A stretch of DNA of 64,000 nt from Devosia naphthalenivorans. Lineage in GTDB: Bacteria; Pseudomonadota; Alphaproteobacteria; Rhizobiales; Devosiaceae. Positions within the stretch are counted from its first letter, which is position 1. Each line of letters begins with the position of its first letter. Both the position numbers and the translations under genes were made by a program. Positions 33,641 to 42,426 of the stretch are shown here, piece after piece. The notes beneath the pieces are model-generated. The model was given only the letters and a program-made list of their open reading frames with translations, made no database searches and was not told where the DNA came from. The stretch lies in assembly GCF_003056355.1 (NCBI RefSeq), contig NZ_PYVW01000013.1, positions 62,001-126,000 on the forward strand. The letters run 5' to 3'.

Positions 33641-34524
33641 GGGCATTTGCTGCCATGGTCCATCGCGAGTTCATTGAACATCGCGGCGCGTTTCTCGTTG
33701 GGCCATTGATCCTGGTCGCGGTATTGTTCGGTGCCACGATCCTGGCCTTCACCGTCGGGCGCGTCGATGCGCGGTTTTCGGGCGCCATGTTCACCGTTGC
33801 GCCCCTGCGGGTCTATGAGGTGGGATTCCTGGCGTTTGGTACGGGCTGGTCGCTTTACCTGATCTCGACGCTGTTCTTTTACTCGGCCGATGGGTTTGCC
33901 GCCGACAAGCGCAACAATGCCATGCTGTTCTGGAAGTCCATGCCAGTATCGGACTTCAAGGTGCTGCTCTCCAAACTCGCCGCCGCGATGACCATCCTGC
34001 CCGGGGTGGTCTATGGCGTGGCGCTGCTCAGCGGCGTGCTACTGTTCGGCGTGGCCTTTGCCACGACGATGATCAATGGCACCGGCAGCGTCGGGTTTCT
34101 GGGCCAGATCGCCGTCATCTATGGGCAGGTGGCGCTGGCGATCCTTGCCGTCGTGGTCTGCGGCCTGCTCTGGTACATGCCGTTTATCGCGCTGGTGGGC
34201 GCCATCGCCACCGTCGTGGGCCGGTGGGCTATTCCCATCGCCGCGCTGCTGCCGGCCATCGCCTCGACGCTCGAATGGGTGACGCTGGGGGGCTTTCATC
34301 CCTTCGCCACGCACACCTGGCGGTTCCTCGAAAACCGTCTCGCGCTCCCCGACACGCCCTATGCCGAAGCCTGGCTCACCTCGGCCGAGCCGTTCAACGG
34401 CTGGACCTTTGCCCTCGACCTGATCGCCGGCATCGACTGGGTGCAGGTCGGCATCGGGGCGGTTTTTGCCGTCGTCGTGATCTGGGTTGCCAGCGAGTAT
34501 CGCCGCCGCGTCAACGACAACTAG
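33637..34524 (+). CDS. ABC-2 type permease
   Basis: A 295-residue integral membrane protein with about six hydrophobic segments (for example FLVGPLILVAVLFGATILAF near residues 18-40 and VALAILAVVVCGLLWYMPF near 165-185). It is translationally coupled (ATGA overlap) to the ATPase and completes a two-component exporter under the GntR regulator. The segment FFYSADGFAADKRNNAMLFW between helices is typical for this ABC-2 group. Confidence 0.85.
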   Translation: MRAFAAMVHREFIEHRGAFLVGPLILVAVLFGATILAFTVGRVDARFSGAMFTVAPLRVYEVGFLAFGTGWSLYLISTLFFYSADGFAADKRNNAMLFWKSMPVSDFKVLLSKLAAAMTILPGVVYGVALLSGVLLFGVAFATTMINGTGSVGFLGQIAVIYGQVALAILAVVVCGLLWYMPFIALVGAIATVVGRWAIPIAALLPAIASTLEWVTLGGFHPFATHTWRFLENRLALPDTPYAEAWLTSAEPFNGWTFALDLIAGIDWVQVGIGAVFAVVVIWVASEYRRRVNDN

Positions 34525-34606
34525 CGGCCATGCGCCTCGGGGGGCGGAGTGGAACCGTGCCCGCCCCCCGCTGTTGTGTGTGCAACCCTCAATCACAGGC
34601 GCGCAC

Positions 34607-34831
34607 ATGCAACCACACCCAGATCTCAGCCCCATTCCCGATCTCGACGAGGACCTCATCACCGGCCTCGACAATTTCATTGCCGATCACGTGCATCCCG
34701 AAGCCGGCACGCTGAGCCGGAACGACGCCATCAACCGCATCCTGCGTGATTGGCTGACCGGCCAAGGCTATGTCGCGCCCGACGCCGAGACGCTCGATGT
34801 GAACAGCCCATGGGATGGCCCGACCCGCTAA
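34607..34831 (+). CDS. Small ribbon-helix-helix-like protein
   Basis: A 74-residue protein with DEDLITGLDNFIADHVHPEAG followed by TLSRNDAINRILRDWLTGQGY, a pattern like the helices of RHH (CopG/MetJ-type) DNA-binding proteins. No clear N-terminal beta strand is seen, so the DNA-binding role is uncertain. No toxin gene is next to it. The start chosen is ATG 34607; the longer frame has no support. Function unknown. Confidence 0.55.
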   Translation: MQPHPDLSPIPDLDEDLITGLDNFIADHVHPEAGTLSRNDAINRILRDWLTGQGYVAPDAETLDVNSPWDGPTR

Positions 34832-34997
34832 AATAGTGCGGCGCACCCGCCCTCAGGTATTGGCCACCGTGGCGTCCCGTGGTTCGGCGTGACATCAGCC
34901 AGATGGGCACGGTCTCGCCATACATGGCCGTGGGAAGCAGCCACGCCGCGCCAGGCAGCGCCGATTCCCCCTTGTCGTCCCCGCTCCGGATCAGGCG

Positions 34998-35990
34998 CTA
35001 CTTGCCGCGGCTTTCGGTTTGCAACTTTCTCCAGCGCGCCAGACGCTTTGGATCGAGCTTGCCAGCAGCCACTGCAGCGAGGACCGCGCATCCTGGTTCA
35101 TGATCATGACTGCAATCGCGGAACTTGCATGCTGGGGCGAGTTCCGTGATCTCGGCAAAGAGGGTGTCCAGCCCCTGGCCCACGTCCCGAAGGTGCAGGC
35201 TTCGGACGCCGGGCGTATCGATGACCCACCCACCGGCGGCCATGGCATGAAGGGATCGCGAGGTGGTGGTATGGCGACCTTTGGAATCGCCCTGGCGTAC
35301 GCTGCCGGTTTGTTGGGGCTGACGCCGCCCGAGGCCCACCAGTGTGTTCACAAGAGTGGATTTGCCGACGCCCGATGAGCCAACGAGCGCCACTGTTGAT
35401 CCCAGGCCGCACCAGGCATGAAGCTTGGTTGCCGCTTCTTCGGAGCGAGCATCGAGCGTGACAACGGCTAATCCACGCTGAAGCGCCGAGGCTTGCTGTT
35501 CCAATGCCGTTGCGTCTTCAGCGACATCGGCTTTGGTCAACACGATCACTGGTTCGGTTCCAGCCTCATTGGCGAAAGCAAGATACCGCTCCAACCGCGC
35601 GAGGTTGAAGTCCGCGTTGCAGGATGCGACGATCAGGAGCGTGTCGACATTGGCAGCCACAAGCTGGGTTGGCTTTTTGCCTTCGGCACTGCGCTGCAAC
35701 AGCGTTCTCCGGTCCAGTCGGCGGCGCATCAAGTGCGTGGACGGCTCGGCAAGCACCCAGTCACCGACGGCGTAATCGCCGGTGTCGGTATGTACAGGCA
35801 GTTCGACATCGATCTGGCCGGTCTCTGACAGGGCGGTCAGCCGCCTGCGATGAACCGCATCGATCCGTAATGGCAAGAGCTCGGATTCTTCTGCGGCAAG
35901 CTGATGCTGGAAAAAAGGTGCCCAGCCAAGTCGCCGCAGAAACCCAGATCCGTCTTGTGCCGGTTGGGCAGTCATGAACCCATCCGACAA
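34998..35990 (-). CDS. rsgA: Ribosome small-subunit-dependent GTPase A
   Basis: A 330-residue circularly permuted GTPase acting late in 30S maturation. The N-terminal OB-like domain (about residues 30-100) is followed by the permuted G motifs: G4 LTKAD, G1 GSSGVGKSTL, switch GRHTTTSRSL and G3 DTPGVRSL. The C-terminal zinc site Cys-x4-Cys-x-His-x5-Cys reads ACKFRDCSHDHEPGC. Length is normal. It stands alone on the minus strand. Confidence 0.95.
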   Translation of the reverse strand: MSDGFMTAQPAQDGSGFLRRLGWAPFFQHQLAAEESELLPLRIDAVHRRRLTALSETGQIDVELPVHTDTGDYAVGDWVLAEPSTHLMRRRLDRRTLLQRSAEGKKPTQLVAANVDTLLIVASCNADFNLARLERYLAFANEAGTEPVIVLTKADVAEDATALEQQASALQRGLAVVTLDARSEEAATKLHAWCGLGSTVALVGSSGVGKSTLVNTLVGLGRRQPQQTGSVRQGDSKGRHTTTSRSLHAMAAGGWVIDTPGVRSLHLRDVGQGLDTLFAEITELAPACKFRDCSHDHEPGCAVLAAVAAGKLDPKRLARWRKLQTESRGK

Positions 35991-36034
35991 CAGGAGAGCA
36001 CGGGAACGGCGTGCGCTTTGACCTGGCAGGGCAT

Positions 36035-36184
36035 TTAATCTTGCTCTGGGGTCTTGTCGGGCACGGGAGCCTCGCTTTCCTCAACAGCCGGCTTGAGCTT
36101 GGCTTGTGCCCGTTCAGCATTCTTCAGCTTCTTGAGCCGCTCGCGTTCTTGGCGCTCAAAATTGTAGTTGGGGGTACGGGCCAT
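36035..36184 (-). CDS. Small basic conserved protein (49 aa)
   Basis: Reading from ATG 36184 (AGGA upstream) gives MARTPNYNFERQERERLKKL, then KNAERAQAKLKPAVEESEAP and a short acidic end, stop at 36035. The opening MARTPNYNFER and the Lys/Arg/Ala-rich helix resemble a family of very small proteins widespread in Hyphomicrobiales. It is highly charged and probably helical. It is short enough to be missed by standard gene calling. Function unknown. Confidence 0.7.
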   Translation of the reverse strand: MARTPNYNFERQERERLKKLKNAERAQAKLKPAVEESEAPVPDKTPEQD

Positions 36185-36334
36185 GGTTCCTCATTTCATC
36201 TTGAACCGATGTTCCTGATCCTTTGCGCGTACAAACGCAAGGATCACCTGGATTGAATTCGCGTTCCACACCTGGTCTTTCTTGAGCTCGAATGCCGTCT
36301 CTCGTGCTACTGCTCGCTGATTAGCGGAGTAATC

Positions 36335-36802
36335 ATGGCAGCCGACCCTTCTACAATGAACGATCCAAAGCGGATCAAGATACTGATGCAGAATGCCCTG
36401 GCCCGAGGTGAGGAAGGCCTGGCAAGACTATGCATGCGCCGCATCTTTGAACTGGGTGGAGCAGGCCACACCGACCCGCTGACACAGCGCCTGTGGCAGG
36501 TGGTGACAGCCCATGAAGAAACACTCAGGATCAAGCATGGGCGGGCTCAGCGGGCCACAAAGACACGCAAACAGATTGAGACCAAGGGCGCCCTTGCCAC
36601 TTTGGCAGCGCTGGCGATGGACAAGGCAGTGACGCCAGGCTTTGTCGCAGTGATCGAGACCGGCATGGCGGAGTTCACCGGCGAGTACGTGATCCTCGAG
36701 TACGCAAACCGGTTTGACGACGCAGTTGTGCAGGCTGCCCGCACACGGCTGGAAGGATTCGGGATAGCGTTGCCGAAAACATGGCGGTCTCGGCTGACGT
36801 AG
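36335..36802 (+). CDS. Hypothetical protein
   Basis: A 155-residue protein of mixed charge and helical composition (GEEGLARLCMRRIFELGGAG; KTRKQIETKGALATLAALAM; FTGEYVILEYANRFDDAVVQ). It has no signal peptide, membrane segment or domain I recognise. GCGGAG lies upstream of the ATG. Its stop is close to the convergent amino-acid transporter ATPase gene. It may be a conserved alphaproteobacterial or phage-derived helical protein. Confidence 0.55.
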   Translation: MAADPSTMNDPKRIKILMQNALARGEEGLARLCMRRIFELGGAGHTDPLTQRLWQVVTAHEETLRIKHGRAQRATKTRKQIETKGALATLAALAMDKAVTPGFVAVIETGMAEFTGEYVILEYANRFDDAVVQAARTRLEGFGIALPKTWRSRLT

Positions 36803-36851
36803 GGGGATTAGAAGGCGGTGCCGCAGCTCGGCTACTTGCGGGCTGCCTTCA

Positions 36852-37610
36852 TCAATGGGCGATCTGGCCCAGAAACGTCTTGGTCCGCTCGTTTTGGGGG
36901 TTGGAGAAGAAACTCTCGGGCTCGCCGATCTCCACGATCTCGCCCTTGTCCATAAAGATCACCCGATCGGCGACCTTGCGGGCAAAGCCCATCTCATGAG
37001 TGACGACAAGCATGGTCATGCCTTCACGGGCAAGATCGATCATGGTGTCGAGCACTTCGTTGACCATCTCCGGATCGAGCGCCGATGTCGGCTCGTCGAA
37101 CAGCATGATCTTGGGGTTCATGCATAGCGCCCGGGCAATCGCCACCCGCTGCTGCTGGCCGCCCGAAAGCTGGGCGGGATATTTTTCGGCCTGTTCCGGG
37201 ATGCGCACGCGTTCAAGATAGCGCCGTGCCGTTTGTTCGGCCTCCGCCTTGCTGACGCCGCGCACCTTGATCGGAGCGAGCATGCAATTTTCCAGCACGG
37301 TCATGTGCGGGAAGAGGTTGAACTGCTGGAACACCATGCCGACCTCGCGGCGAATTTTGTCCACGTTGTCGCCACCGGCTGTCAGCTCGATGCCGTCGAC
37401 GGTGATGGTTCCGGAGCGAATGGTTTCCAACTGGTTGATGCAGCGGATAAGGGTGGATTTCCCCGACCCCGATGGGCCGCACACGACGATCTTCTCGCCG
37501 CGCGCGACCGTAAGGTTGATCGAAGTGAGGGCATGATAGCTGTCATACCATTTATCGACATCGCGCATGACGACCGCGGCATCGGTATTTTCGGGTACAG
37601 CGTTGGACAT
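36852..37610 (-). CDS. Polar amino acid ABC transporter ATP-binding protein
   Basis: A 252-residue ATPase of the GlnQ/AapP/OccP group. Walker A is [18 protein letters not shown], the signature is [19 protein letters not shown], Walker B is [16 protein letters not shown], and the H-loop is [15 protein letters not shown]. These motifs are strongly characteristic of polar amino acid importers. Last gene of the minus-strand LacI-regulated transporter operon. Confidence 0.94.
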   Translation of the reverse strand: MSNAVPENTDAAVVMRDVDKWYDSYHALTSINLTVARGEKIVVCGPSGSGKSTLIRCINQLETIRSGTITVDGIELTAGGDNVDKIRREVGMVFQQFNLFPHMTVLENCMLAPIKVRGVSKAEAEQTARRYLERVRIPEQAEKYPAQLSGGQQQRVAIARALCMNPKIMLFDEPTSALDPEMVNEVLDTMIDLAREGMTMLVVTHEMGFARKVADRVIFMDKGEIVEIGEPESFFSNPQNERTKTFLGQIAH

Positions 37611-37642
37611 GGCGTTTCGGCCCTCAGATCGGTTTAGTTAGA

Positions 37643-38443
37643 CTATTCGGTTGCCGCCACGAATTCGGGCAGCGGTCCGCCAACCCATTCTTCGTGTAGT
37701 GCATTGAGCTTGCCATCGGCTTTGACCCGGCCGAGGAACTCGTTGATGTAGCCAAGCAGTTCATCGCTTCCTGGACGCACGGCAATGCCCTGGCTCTGCT
37801 GGCGCAGCGAGAACTTGGTATCGAAGCGATCTGGCGCCATGGTGTTGATCTGGGCGATCACCACGTTGGACGCACCCATCAGCGGGGTCTGGCCCGAAAG
37901 CAGCGCCTGCACAGCCGAAGCATCATCGTCAAAGCGCTGGATATTGGCGTCGGAGGGGGCGATTTCGGTGATCGCCGTATCCTGAGTCGAAGCCCGCGCC
38001 ACCGCGATGTTCTGCCCCGACAGGCCCTCGGGCCCGGTTACTTCGAGATTGGTGTCACCGAAAACAAAGATCTCGATGCCTGCATAAGGCTCGGAGAAAT
38101 CCACCTGCTCGTCACGCTCGGGGGTGATGCCAAGGGATGCAACGAGAATATCAACCTGGTTGGACAGCAGGTAGGGAATGCGGTTCGGGCCGGTCACCGG
38201 CACGAGGTTGAGCTCGACCCCCAGATCCTCCGCCAGAAGCCGTGCCACGTCGGCATCATAGCCGTCGGGATTTCCGCTCTGGTCAAGAATGCCGAAGGGC
38301 GGGAAATCAACCAGAAGGCCCACATTGACGGTGCCGCGCTGCTGAATTTCCTCAACGCTCTGTGCAGCGGCGGGCCCTGCCACCATCCCGGCGGCTAGCG
38401 CTGCAGCGCCAGCCAGTGCGATCAGCTTTTTGTTCAGTTTCAT
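37643..38443 (-). CDS. Polar amino acid ABC transporter substrate-binding protein
   Basis: A 266-residue SBP_bac_3 family protein. The signal peptide starts MKLNKKLIALAGAAALAAGM and is cleaved after AAA/Q near residue 27. The mature domain begins EEIQQRGTVNVGLLVDFPPF, includes the family motifs GYDADVARLLAEDLGVELNL and QVDILVASLGITPERDEQVDFSEPY. A GGGAGAG ribosome binding site precedes ATG 38443. Ligand: an amino acid or opine-like compound, not predictable here. Confidence 0.93.
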   Translation of the reverse strand: MKLNKKLIALAGAAALAAGMVAGPAAAQSVEEIQQRGTVNVGLLVDFPPFGILDQSGNPDGYDADVARLLAEDLGVELNLVPVTGPNRIPYLLSNQVDILVASLGITPERDEQVDFSEPYAGIEIFVFGDTNLEVTGPEGLSGQNIAVARASTQDTAITEIAPSDANIQRFDDDASAVQALLSGQTPLMGASNVVIAQINTMAPDRFDTKFSLRQQSQGIAVRPGSDELLGYINEFLGRVKADGKLNALHEEWVGGPLPEFVAATE

Positions 38444-38477
38444 TTTTACACTCTCTCCCTGGTTAAAATTCTTGCCG

Positions 38478-39134
38478 TCAACGCGTGGTTGCCACGGCAA
38501 ACCGGCCTTCCAGATGCCGGGCCCACATGGAAAGTGGCCAGCACAGGATGAAGTAGACAGCCGCCACCAGCGAAAACACGGTGAGCGGCTGGAAGGTCGC
38601 GTTGTTGATGATCTGCCCCGCCCGGGTCAGTTCCACAAAGCCGATGATCGAGGTGAGCGATGTCGCCTTGATCAGTTGCACGAGGAAACCCACCGTCGGG
38701 GCCACCGAAATCTTGGCGGCCTGGGGCAACACCACGTAGCGCATGCGGTCGCGATATTTGAGCCCCAGCGCATAGCTCGCTTCGCTCTGGCCCGAGGGCA
38801 CCGCTTCTATGCAGCCACGCCAGATTTCGCCGAGATAGGCGCTGGCGTGGAGCGTCAGCGCTGCCGCCGCCGCAACCCAGAGGTTGATTCCCACCCCCAT
38901 GATCGACAGGCCGAAATAAACCAGGAACAGCTGCATCAGCAGCGGCGTGCCCTGGAACACACGGATAAAGGCGAGCGCCGCGTAGCGCAGCGGCTTTGTC
39001 GTTGAAACGCGCGCCAATGCTATTGCCATGCCCCCGACGGCCCCGCCGGCAAAGGCGATGGCTGAAAGAAGCAGCGTCCACTGCACGGCGCTGACGATAT
39101 ACAGCACTTCATTGGGGCCAAAGCTGCGGAACAT
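38478..39134 (-). CDS. Amino acid ABC transporter permease (1)
   Basis: A 218-residue HisM/GlnP-type inner-membrane permease. It has about five membrane segments and the conserved loop ALGLKYRDRMRYVVLPQAAK (EAA loop of this family). The leader FRSFGPNEVLYIVSAVQWT and the family start match. It ends 35 bp before the binding protein gene. Confidence 0.93.
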   Translation of the reverse strand: MFRSFGPNEVLYIVSAVQWTLLLSAIAFAGGAVGGMAIALARVSTTKPLRYAALAFIRVFQGTPLLMQLFLVYFGLSIMGVGINLWVAAAAALTLHASAYLGEIWRGCIEAVPSGQSEASYALGLKYRDRMRYVVLPQAAKISVAPTVGFLVQLIKATSLTSIIGFVELTRAGQIINNATFQPLTVFSLVAAVYFILCWPLSMWARHLEGRFAVATTR

Positions 39135-39143
39135 CGGCTGGTC

Positions 39144-39815
39144 CTATCGCGCCAGCGGATAGCTGAACGCTTTCCGCCCGATTGCTGAAAATAGGCCGGA
39201 AAAGCCGAGTGACAGAACGAAATAAATCACGGTGATCACCAGATAAACCTCGAATGCCGCAAACGTTGCCGACTGGATGTTGTTGCCAGCCGCTGCCAGA
39301 TCGGTAGCCGAGATCGCCGAAACCACGGAAGAATTCAGCATCAGGTAGATGAATTGGCTGGTGAGCGCGGGATAGATGGTGCGCAAGGCCGGCTTGATGA
39401 CGACGTAGCGGAAGATCTGATGGCCCTTGAGGCCAAGCGCCTTGCCCGCTTCGATCTGCCCCCGATTGATGGACTCGATCCCCGCCCGCACGATCTCGGT
39501 CGCATAGGCGCCCACATTGACCGACAGCGCCACCAAGGCGGCCGTATTCGGATCAAACCGGACGCCGAGTGCCGGAAGCGAGAAATAGATAAAGAAGATC
39601 TGGATCAGGAAGGGCGTGTTGCGGATCACCTCGATATAGAGGTTCACCAGCCAGCGCAGCGGCTTTGGTCCAGCTGTCTTGGCGGCGGCACAGGGAACGG
39701 CAATCAACAGGCCGATCAGGATAGCCCCGAAGCTGAGCTGAATGGTGATGAGCGCCCCATAGAGCAACTGGTCGAAATTGTTGAACACGGGCGCGAAATT
39801 GAAGTTGTAGCCCAT
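39144..39815 (-). CDS. Amino acid ABC transporter permease (2)
   Basis: A 223-residue HisQ/GlnP-type permease. The EAA loop ALGLKGHQIFRYVVIKPALR and the domain features RNTPFLIQIFFIYFSLPALG and YATEIVRAGIESINRGQIEA are typical. It is the first transporter gene of the operon, and a palindromic operator lies 35 bp upstream of its start. Confidence 0.93.
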   Translation of the reverse strand: MGYNFNFAPVFNNFDQLLYGALITIQLSFGAILIGLLIAVPCAAAKTAGPKPLRWLVNLYIEVIRNTPFLIQIFFIYFSLPALGVRFDPNTAALVALSVNVGAYATEIVRAGIESINRGQIEAGKALGLKGHQIFRYVVIKPALRTIYPALTSQFIYLMLNSSVVSAISATDLAAAGNNIQSATFAAFEVYLVITVIYFVLSLGFSGLFSAIGRKAFSYPLAR

Positions 39816-39849
39816 GTTTCCGCATCCTCCACAATTCTTTGCCCATCAA

Positions 39850-39863
39850 TTAGATCGATCTAA
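39850..39863. promoter_or_regulatory. LacI-type operator O1 (TTAGATCGATCTAA)
   Basis: A perfect 14-bp palindrome with a central CG, the LacI-family design. It overlaps the last bases of the lacI-type gene and lies just upstream of the first permease gene. A near-copy lies upstream of the regulator gene itself. Confidence 0.8.
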
Positions 39864-40924
39864 ATGCGAGCGAGCTCCCGAGTCAACCCTTCGGCGACCA
39901 ATGGAGCAGGGCCCATCGATCCTCGTTCAACAAGATGGCTGGGAACGGTTATCCGTTCCGGCGGCGCTTCCGAATTGTCGATCCGACGCAACAATTGCCG
40001 TGCGGCGAGCGCTCCGATCTCCGATGGCTCAGTGGCAACCGATGCCAATCCGGGCCGCACCAGATCGGCTTCTGCGACATTGTCATAGCCGATCAACGAC
40101 ACGTCGCGACCCGGCAACAGCCCGGCATCGCAAAAGCCCTTGTGCATGCCCAGGGCGACCACGTCGTTGTGGCAGATCCAGGCAGTAGGAGCCGAAGGGT
40201 CGGCAGCGACCCGCTGGGCCAGCATGATCGCCTCGGCATGAGTAAGGTCGATGATTTTTTCCGTGGTTCGAACGTGGTTATGCCTGAGGACGGCCGAGCG
40301 GAAGGCACCAAGTCTTTCATCGCGTGCGGAATGATCGAGACTGCCGGACACAAAGCCAAGATGGGTATGTCCCAGTTCCACCAGCCGGCTCACCGCGCTG
40401 TCCATTCCCCCGCTTTGATCCATGCCGGTATAGTCGACATTCCCCCTGGCGACTGTGCGCAGAACTTCGCCGACGGGCATGCCCCAATCCTTCAGCTGCG
40501 CCATGAAGCCCGGCTCCGTGCCTGCCGCGGGGCAGATGATCAGCCCGTCCACCCCATGTTCGCGCATGCGATTAACGAACCCGTCCTGCTTGGCCGGCGA
40601 TTCCCCGGAATGTGCGATAAACGTCGCCAGTCCAGCCGCGTCGATCACCTCATCGATGCCTGCCAGCAGTTCGCCGAAAAAGGTGTTGGAAAGGTTGGGG
40701 ATGATCAACCCGATTGTTCTGCTGCGCGCCGCCCGCATCCTTGCCGCGCCAACATTGTAGACATAGCCGATGTCGGCCATGGCAGCCTGAACGGCGGCGC
40801 GGGTATCCTCGCTCACCAGCGGGCTCTTGCGCACCACGAGCGAAGCCGTCGCCCGTGATACCCCGGCCTTTTTGGCGACATCCATCAGTGTTGGCCGCGC
40901 CCGCCGCACCGCTTTCTCGCTCAT
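39860..40924 (-). CDS. LacI-family transcriptional regulator
   Basis: A 354-residue LacI/GalR repressor. The N-terminal HTH and hinge (PTLMDVAKKAGVSRATASLV, residues about 11-30) are followed by a periplasmic-binding-protein-like effector domain (RTIGLIIPNLSNTFFGELLA, GHTHLGFVSGSLDHSARDER, LIGYDNVAEADLVRPGLASV). The start chosen is ATG 40924, which has a GAGGA ribosome binding site. The 3' end carries O1 and the 5' region carries O2, so it likely autoregulates and controls the amino acid transporter downstream. LacI control of an amino acid importer is unusual and hints at a sugar-amino acid or opine-like ligand. Confidence 0.9.
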   Translation of the reverse strand: MSEKAVRRARPTLMDVAKKAGVSRATASLVVRKSPLVSEDTRAAVQAAMADIGYVYNVGAARMRAARSRTIGLIIPNLSNTFFGELLAGIDEVIDAAGLATFIAHSGESPAKQDGFVNRMREHGVDGLIICPAAGTEPGFMAQLKDWGMPVGEVLRTVARGNVDYTGMDQSGGMDSAVSRLVELGHTHLGFVSGSLDHSARDERLGAFRSAVLRHNHVRTTEKIIDLTHAEAIMLAQRVAADPSAPTAWICHNDVVALGMHKGFCDAGLLPGRDVSLIGYDNVAEADLVRPGLASVATEPSEIGALAARQLLRRIDNSEAPPERITVPSHLVERGSMGPAPLVAEGLTRELARI

Positions 40925-40946
40925 TGTCCTCACTCAGCCAGTCGCA

Positions 40947-40960
40947 ATAGATCGATCCAA
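40947..40960. promoter_or_regulatory. LacI-type operator O2 (ATAGATCGATCCAA)
   Basis: Matches O1 at 12 of 14 positions (mismatches only at positions 1 and 12) with the same AGATCGATC core. It is 23 bp before the lacI-type start codon. Confidence 0.75.
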
Positions 40961-41221
40961 GGGGCAGCCAATGTCAACAGCGGCAGCGCATGGCCTTGTG
41001 TCATCACTCCTGCAACGATTGCACGACCCCGGCTAAAGAGCCGTCGGTCTGCTCACCGCCGCCGGGTAGCCACATCGCGGCGAAGTTCACCTCGTTGCCC
41101 GCCTGCTCGGCAAATTCTGCCGGTATGGAGCCTGCGCAGCATCGAGGGGTGTTGATTATCAAGCATTTTTTGTCGGCATGCCGCTTGCATCGCGATCTGT
41201 GACCAATCGCAGGAGCGTCCG

Positions 41222-42331
41222 ATGGTTTCCGTCAGTACTGCCTATTCCACCAGCACCTACTACAAGGCGGCCAGTTCTGCGGGCGCGGCAACTGGCTCCC
41301 CTTCATCCAGGGCAACGTCCTCGGCTGCCGTGGCTACAGATCAGGGCGCCACCTCGGTTACGCTCTCCGACGCCGCGGTTGCCGCGCTTGCCAACAAAGA
41401 TTTCGCGACCGTCCTTGCCGATACGCACAGCAAGCTGATGCTCCTGCTCAAGGACGCCGATCGCACCAGCCCCCTCCAGGACGGCAAGCTGGCGCTCGAC
41501 CTGTCGAGCCTCGACCATCGTGAGCTTTTCGCCATGGCCAGCAACGATGGTTTCAATCCCGACGAGCAGGACGCCGCCGGGCTGGAAATGCAGCGCCGCT
41601 TCGAGGCCGCGCTTTCCGGCCCCGCCGCCCTGGCCAAGGTCACCGGCAACTATTCTGCGCTCTACAAGGCCGCTGCCGAATATCTGGACAGTCTCGGTTC
41701 CGAGGAGAAAGCCGGGGCCGACTGGATCGAGGGCCGCGCTGCGGTCACCGATGCGCAGAAACAATTGCTGACCGACCCGAAGACGCTGCCCGATGCCGGC
41801 GAACACGATCCCGTAGCGCTTTATCTGGCGGTGGTCGAAGCCGGCGAGCAGGTCCAGCCGCAGCCCATCGTCGATGTTGCCGCCACCGCCCGCAAGACCC
41901 TGGACGCGCTATATGCCGAGGCCAGCGCCACTGGCAAGGCGCCGACCTTCAACAAGGCCACCACTGTCGGCACCTATATCGACATGTCCAGATTCGAAAG
42001 CCGCGTCCTGTCCGCCATCGTGCTCGACACCAGCGGCATCTTCAAGACCGAGGAGATCAGTGCCGCCAACGCTGCCCTGCGCGGCAAAAGCGGCGCCGCG
42101 CTCCTGGCCGGTTTCCAGAGTGCTGCAAAGTCCAGCGATCCCACCGCTTTCAGCCAGAACATCATGTCCATCTTCGGCTCCATGAGTGTCGAAGAACGCC
42201 AGGCTGTCGGTTGGAGCGATCAATTCTACCAAGCCGCCGTGGACAGCTACACCAGCACCAGCAAGCTCACCCAGATGTTCGCCGAAGCAGGCGGCGACAG
42301 CACCGGCTTCATGGCCTTGATGGGACGGTAG
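41222..42331 (+). CDS. Hypothetical alphaproteobacterial protein
   Basis: A 369-residue protein. Residues 1-45 are Ser/Ala/Thr-rich and low-complexity (STAYSTSTYYKAASSAGAAT). The rest is Ala-rich and helical, with HRELFAMASNDGFNPDEQDA and a late FSQNIMSIFGSMSVEERQAV. No Sec signal peptide or membrane helix is obvious. The Ser/Thr-rich start is reminiscent of flagellar-type or type-I-secreted proteins. I recognise no domain. A GGAG ribosome binding site lies upstream. It stands alone. Confidence 0.6.
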   Translation: MVSVSTAYSTSTYYKAASSAGAATGSPSSRATSSAAVATDQGATSVTLSDAAVAALANKDFATVLADTHSKLMLLLKDADRTSPLQDGKLALDLSSLDHRELFAMASNDGFNPDEQDAAGLEMQRRFEAALSGPAALAKVTGNYSALYKAAAEYLDSLGSEEKAGADWIEGRAAVTDAQKQLLTDPKTLPDAGEHDPVALYLAVVEAGEQVQPQPIVDVAATARKTLDALYAEASATGKAPTFNKATTVGTYIDMSRFESRVLSAIVLDTSGIFKTEEISAANAALRGKSGAALLAGFQSAAKSSDPTAFSQNIMSIFGSMSVEERQAVGWSDQFYQAAVDSYTSTSKLTQMFAEAGGDSTGFMALMGR

Positions 42332-42426
42332 TCCTTCGGGCCAGATCGCCTTGTTCTGCCAGTCGAGATGGGGCGCTGCGGGGAACGCCGCGCGGGCCAC
42401 CACCCTTGGTTCCCAGTGCTTGGTTC

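Noticed and set aside
34607-34831. Antitoxin of a toxin-antitoxin pair
   Set aside because: The RHH-like protein has no neighbouring toxin-like gene.
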